Below, piece by piece: positions 5,412 through 7,454 of a stretch of 7,454 nucleotides of DNA. The DNA lies in assembly GCA_047639615.1 (NCBI GenBank), contig JBLIOL010000276.1, positions 1 through 7,454 on the forward strand. The letters are read 5' to 3'. Source of the stretch: CAYWNK01 sp047639615. Lineage in GTDB: Bacteria; Planctomycetota; UBA1135; GCA-002686595. Both the position numbers and the translations under genes were made by a program. Position 1 is the first letter of the stretch. Each line of letters opens with the position of its first letter. A model generated the notes under the pieces. The model was not told the DNA's origin and ran no database searches. It saw only the letters and a program-made list of their open reading frames with translations.

Positions 5412-7319
5412 ATGAGCAAGAGCAAGAGCAAAATCATCGGTATCGATCTGGGCACGACCAACTCGGTTGTGTCCGTCATGGAAGGCGGCGAGCCCGTCGT
5501 CATCACCAACCTGGAAGGCAATCGCACCACCCCGTCGGTGGTGGCTTTCCTCGCGGATGGCAGTCGTTTGGTTGGCGCGCCGGCCAAGCGCCAGGCCGTC
5601 ACCAACCCGACGCAGACCATCGCTTCCATCAAGCGCTTCATGGGTCGCCGTCACCACGAGGTGGCCGACGAGGAGCGCACGGTGGTTTACAAGCTGACCG
5701 GAGGTCCCCAGGACCTGGTCAAGGTTGAGGCGGGCGGCAAGGACTACAGCGCCCCCGAGATCAGCGCCATGGTGCTCTCGAGCCTGAAAGAGTCGGCTGA
5801 GGCCTACCTGGGCGAGACGGTCGACCGCGCCGTGATCACGGTGCCGGCTTACTTCAACGATGCCCAGCGCCAGGCCACCAAAGACGCCGGCGCCATCGCC
5901 GGCCTGACGGTCGAGCGCATCATCAACGAGCCCACCGCAGCCACCCTGGCCTACGGCCTGGACAAGAAGAAAGAAGGCCGCATCGCGGTCTACGACCTGG
6001 GCGGCGGTACCTTCGACATCTCGGTGCTCGAGATCGGCGACGGAGTCTTCGAAGTGCTGGCCACCAATGGTGACACGCACCTGGGCGGCGATGACTTCGA
6101 CAACATCCTGATCCAGTACGTTGCCGACGAGTTCAACAAGGACCAAGGCATCGACGTGCGTTCGGACCCGATGGCTCTGCAGCGCGTGAAAGAAGCCTGC
6201 GAGAAAGCCAAGTGCGAGCTCTCCAGCGCCAACTCTACGGACATCAACCTGCCCTTCATCAGTGCGGACGCCTCCGGGCCTAAGCACCTGTTGGTCACGA
6301 TCACCCGCGCCAAGTTTGAGAGCCTCGTGGAAGGCCTCGTGGCACGCAGCATGGAACCCTGCCGCGCAGCTCTCAAAGACGCCGGCCTGAATCCCAGCGA
6401 CATTGACGATGTGCTTCTGGTGGGCGGTTCGACCCGCATTCCGATGGTGCAGAACAAGGTCAAGGAGTTCTTCCAGCGCGAGCCCAACAAGGGCGTCAAC
6501 CCCGATGAAGTGGTCGCCCTCGGCGCTGCCATCCAGGGCGGCATCCTGTCGGGCGATGTGAACGAGGTGGTGTTGCTCGACGTGACACCGCTCTCCGTGG
6601 GCATCGAGACCATGGGCGGCGTGATGACCAAGCTGGTCGAGCGCAACACGACCATCCCCACCAGCAAGTCCCAGATCTTCTCTACGGCTAGCGACAACCA
6701 GCCCTCCGTAGATATCAAGGTCTACCAGGGCGAGCGCGAGTTCACCGCGGACAACCGCATGCTTGGCAACTTCGTGTTGACCGACGTGCCGGCCGCCCCG
6801 CGTGGCACTCCGCAGATCGAGGTCTCCTTCGACATCGATGCCAACGGCATCCTCAACGTGCGGGCCGTGGACAAGGGCACCGGCAAGGAGCAGTCCATTC
6901 GCATCGAGGCATCCGGTGGGCTCAGCGAGGAAGACATCAATCGCATGACCCAGGAAGCGGAAGCTAACAAGGAGGCCGACACGGCTCGTCGCGAGGTGGT
7001 GGACCTGAAGAACCAGGTCGACCAGATGGTGCACGAGACCGAGAAGCAGCTCGAAGAGCACAAGGAGAAGCTCTCCGAGGAAGACGTCACGGCTATCGAC
7101 GAGGCCAAGGATGAGCTCAAGGCCGCTGCCGAGGGCGAAGACAAAGCCGCCATCGAGAAGGCCCTCGAGAACTTCCAACAGAAGGCCTCCAAGCTGGGCG
7201 AGATCCTGATGGCCGAGCAACAGGCGAAAGCCGGTGGGGAGGGTGGTCCTGAAGCCGCCGCCTCCAGTGGCGACGCCGAGGAAGAGCCGGTCGACGCGGA
7301 CTTCGAGGTCAAGTCGTAG
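5412..7319 (+). CDS. dnaK: Molecular chaperone DnaK (Hsp70)
   Basis: This is a complete 635-residue Hsp70, normal length for bacterial DnaK. The N-terminal ATPase domain (about 7-384) has phosphate loop 1 GIDLGTTNS (10-18), catalytic Lys74, phosphate loop 2 DLGGGTFD with Thr200 (195-202), GDTHLGGDDFD (220-230) and the adenosine motif LLVGGSTRIP (335-344). The conserved interdomain linker with LLDVTPL is at 388-394. The substrate-binding beta domain (about 395-505) and helical lid (about 506-600) follow, then a Gly/Ala/Glu-rich disordered tail ending in VDADFEVKS. It folds and protects cytosolic proteins in ATP-driven cycles with DnaJ and GrpE, neither of which is encoded beside it here. The start at ATG 5412 is supported by the family alignment and by AGAGGT seven bases upstream. 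The 207-base upstream gap carries sigma-54-like and sigma-70-like promoters and an inverted repeat; I see no CIRCE element. A strong hairpin 53 bases after the stop suggests it is transcribed alone or as the end of the regulator operon. Confidence 0.99.
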   Translation: MSKSKSKIIGIDLGTTNSVVSVMEGGEPVVITNLEGNRTTPSVVAFLADGSRLVGAPAKRQAVTNPTQTIASIKRFMGRRHHEVADEERTVVYKLTGGPQDLVKVEAGGKDYSAPEISAMVLSSLKESAEAYLGETVDRAVITVPAYFNDAQRQATKDAGAIAGLTVERIINEPTAATLAYGLDKKKEGRIAVYDLGGGTFDISVLEIGDGVFEVLATNGDTHLGGDDFDNILIQYVADEFNKDQGIDVRSDPMALQRVKEACEKAKCELSSANSTDINLPFISADASGPKHLLVTITRAKFESLVEGLVARSMEPCRAALKDAGLNPSDIDDVLLVGGSTRIPMVQNKVKEFFQREPNKGVNPDEVVALGAAIQGGILSGDVNEVVLLDVTPLSVGIETMGGVMTKLVERNTTIPTSKSQIFSTASDNQPSVDIKVYQGEREFTADNRMLGNFVLTDVPAAPRGTPQIEVSFDIDANGILNVRAVDKGTGKEQSIRIEASGGLSEEDINRMTQEAEANKEADTARREVVDLKNQVDQMVHETEKQLEEHKEKLSEEDVTAIDEAKDELKAAAEGEDKAAIEKALENFQQKASKLGEILMAEQQAKAGGEGGPEAAASSGDAEEEPVDADFEVKS

Positions 7320-7371
7320 CTCGCTCGGAGGCGGATCCCCGATTCGCCAATAAGCTCCAGTAGCAGTACGT

Positions 7372-7414
7372 ACGGCCGGTGCCCTTCTCCCAGGGCGCCG
7401 GCCGTTTCGTATCT
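7372..7414 (+). terminator. Intrinsic-type terminator after dnaK
   Basis: ACGGCCGGTGCCC (7372-7384) and GGGCGCCGGCCGT (7393-7405) form a 13-pair stem with one G-U pair and an eight-base loop. The following TTCGTATCT (7406-7414) is only moderately T-rich, so the stem is excellent but the tail is weak. No gene is visible in 7320-7454; the gap holds this hairpin and the promoter-like element after it. Confidence 0.75.
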
Positions 7415-7415
7415 C

Positions 7416-7424
7416 TGCTACAAT
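7416..7424 (+). promoter_or_regulatory. Possible extended -10 promoter for the next gene
   Basis: TGCTACAAT fits an extended -10 element (TGN before TACAAT, five of six against TATAAT), just past the dnaK terminator. No -35 is seen at the usual distance, since that stretch lies inside the terminator stem. The gene it would serve is outside the window; the ATG at 7449 runs straight into TAG. Confidence 0.35.
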
Positions 7425-7454
7425 CGCGTTGGAGTCTCACCCTGATCCATGTAG

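Noticed and set aside
4569..7220. An 883-codon open frame on the minus strand, antisense to dnaK and the end of the regulator gene
   Set aside because: It is the complement of a certain dnaK. Long antisense frames opposite hsp70 genes are a well-known artefact of codon bias, sometimes wrongly labelled NAD-specific glutamate dehydrogenase. It crosses an intergenic gap and shows no domain.

Overview
The window is GC-rich, densely coded bacterial chromosome with five protein genes and no mobile element, RNA gene or CRISPR array that I can support. The best guess for the source is a planctomycete (Planctomycetota). The first gene ends in a Cys-rich C-terminal module (about 639-1022) of a kind I associate with secreted planctomycete proteins, and the sensorless NtrB-like kinase and the TsaC-phosphatase fusion fit that picture. 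This placement rests on pattern recall, not a search.

Layout: (1) 1-1025 (+) is the 3' part of a secreted or surface protein gene whose start lies outside the window. (2) 1154-1852 (+) encodes a small lipoprotein of the DUF2807 'head GIN' type, built of repeated GSG-D/N turns. (3) 1863-2936 (-), convergent with it, encodes a fusion of a YrdC/Sua5 (tRNA t6A) domain to a low-molecular-weight phosphatase. Its P-loop carries the Thr that marks YwlE-type protein-arginine phosphatases, and its YrdC half lacks the Arg of the KxR motif. (4) Divergent from the fusion, 3049-3807 and 3804-5204 (+) form a translationally coupled two-component pair: a cytosolic histidine kinase without a sensor domain and an NtrC-family sigma-54 activator, started at a TTG that overlaps the kinase stop codon. 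(5) 5412-7319 (+) is a complete dnaK, followed by a strong hairpin terminator and, at the window edge, a possible promoter for the next gene.

The point most worth following up is the 207-base gap between the activator gene and dnaK. It holds a correctly spaced, near-consensus sigma-54 promoter (5353-5368), an inverted repeat about 100 bases upstream of it that could be an activator site, and a weaker sigma-70-like promoter. Together with the neighbouring activator this suggests that a cytosolic two-component system may drive the Hsp70 chaperone through sigma-54. The divergent arginine-phosphatase-like fusion would fit a protein-quality-control neighbourhood, but that link is inference only.
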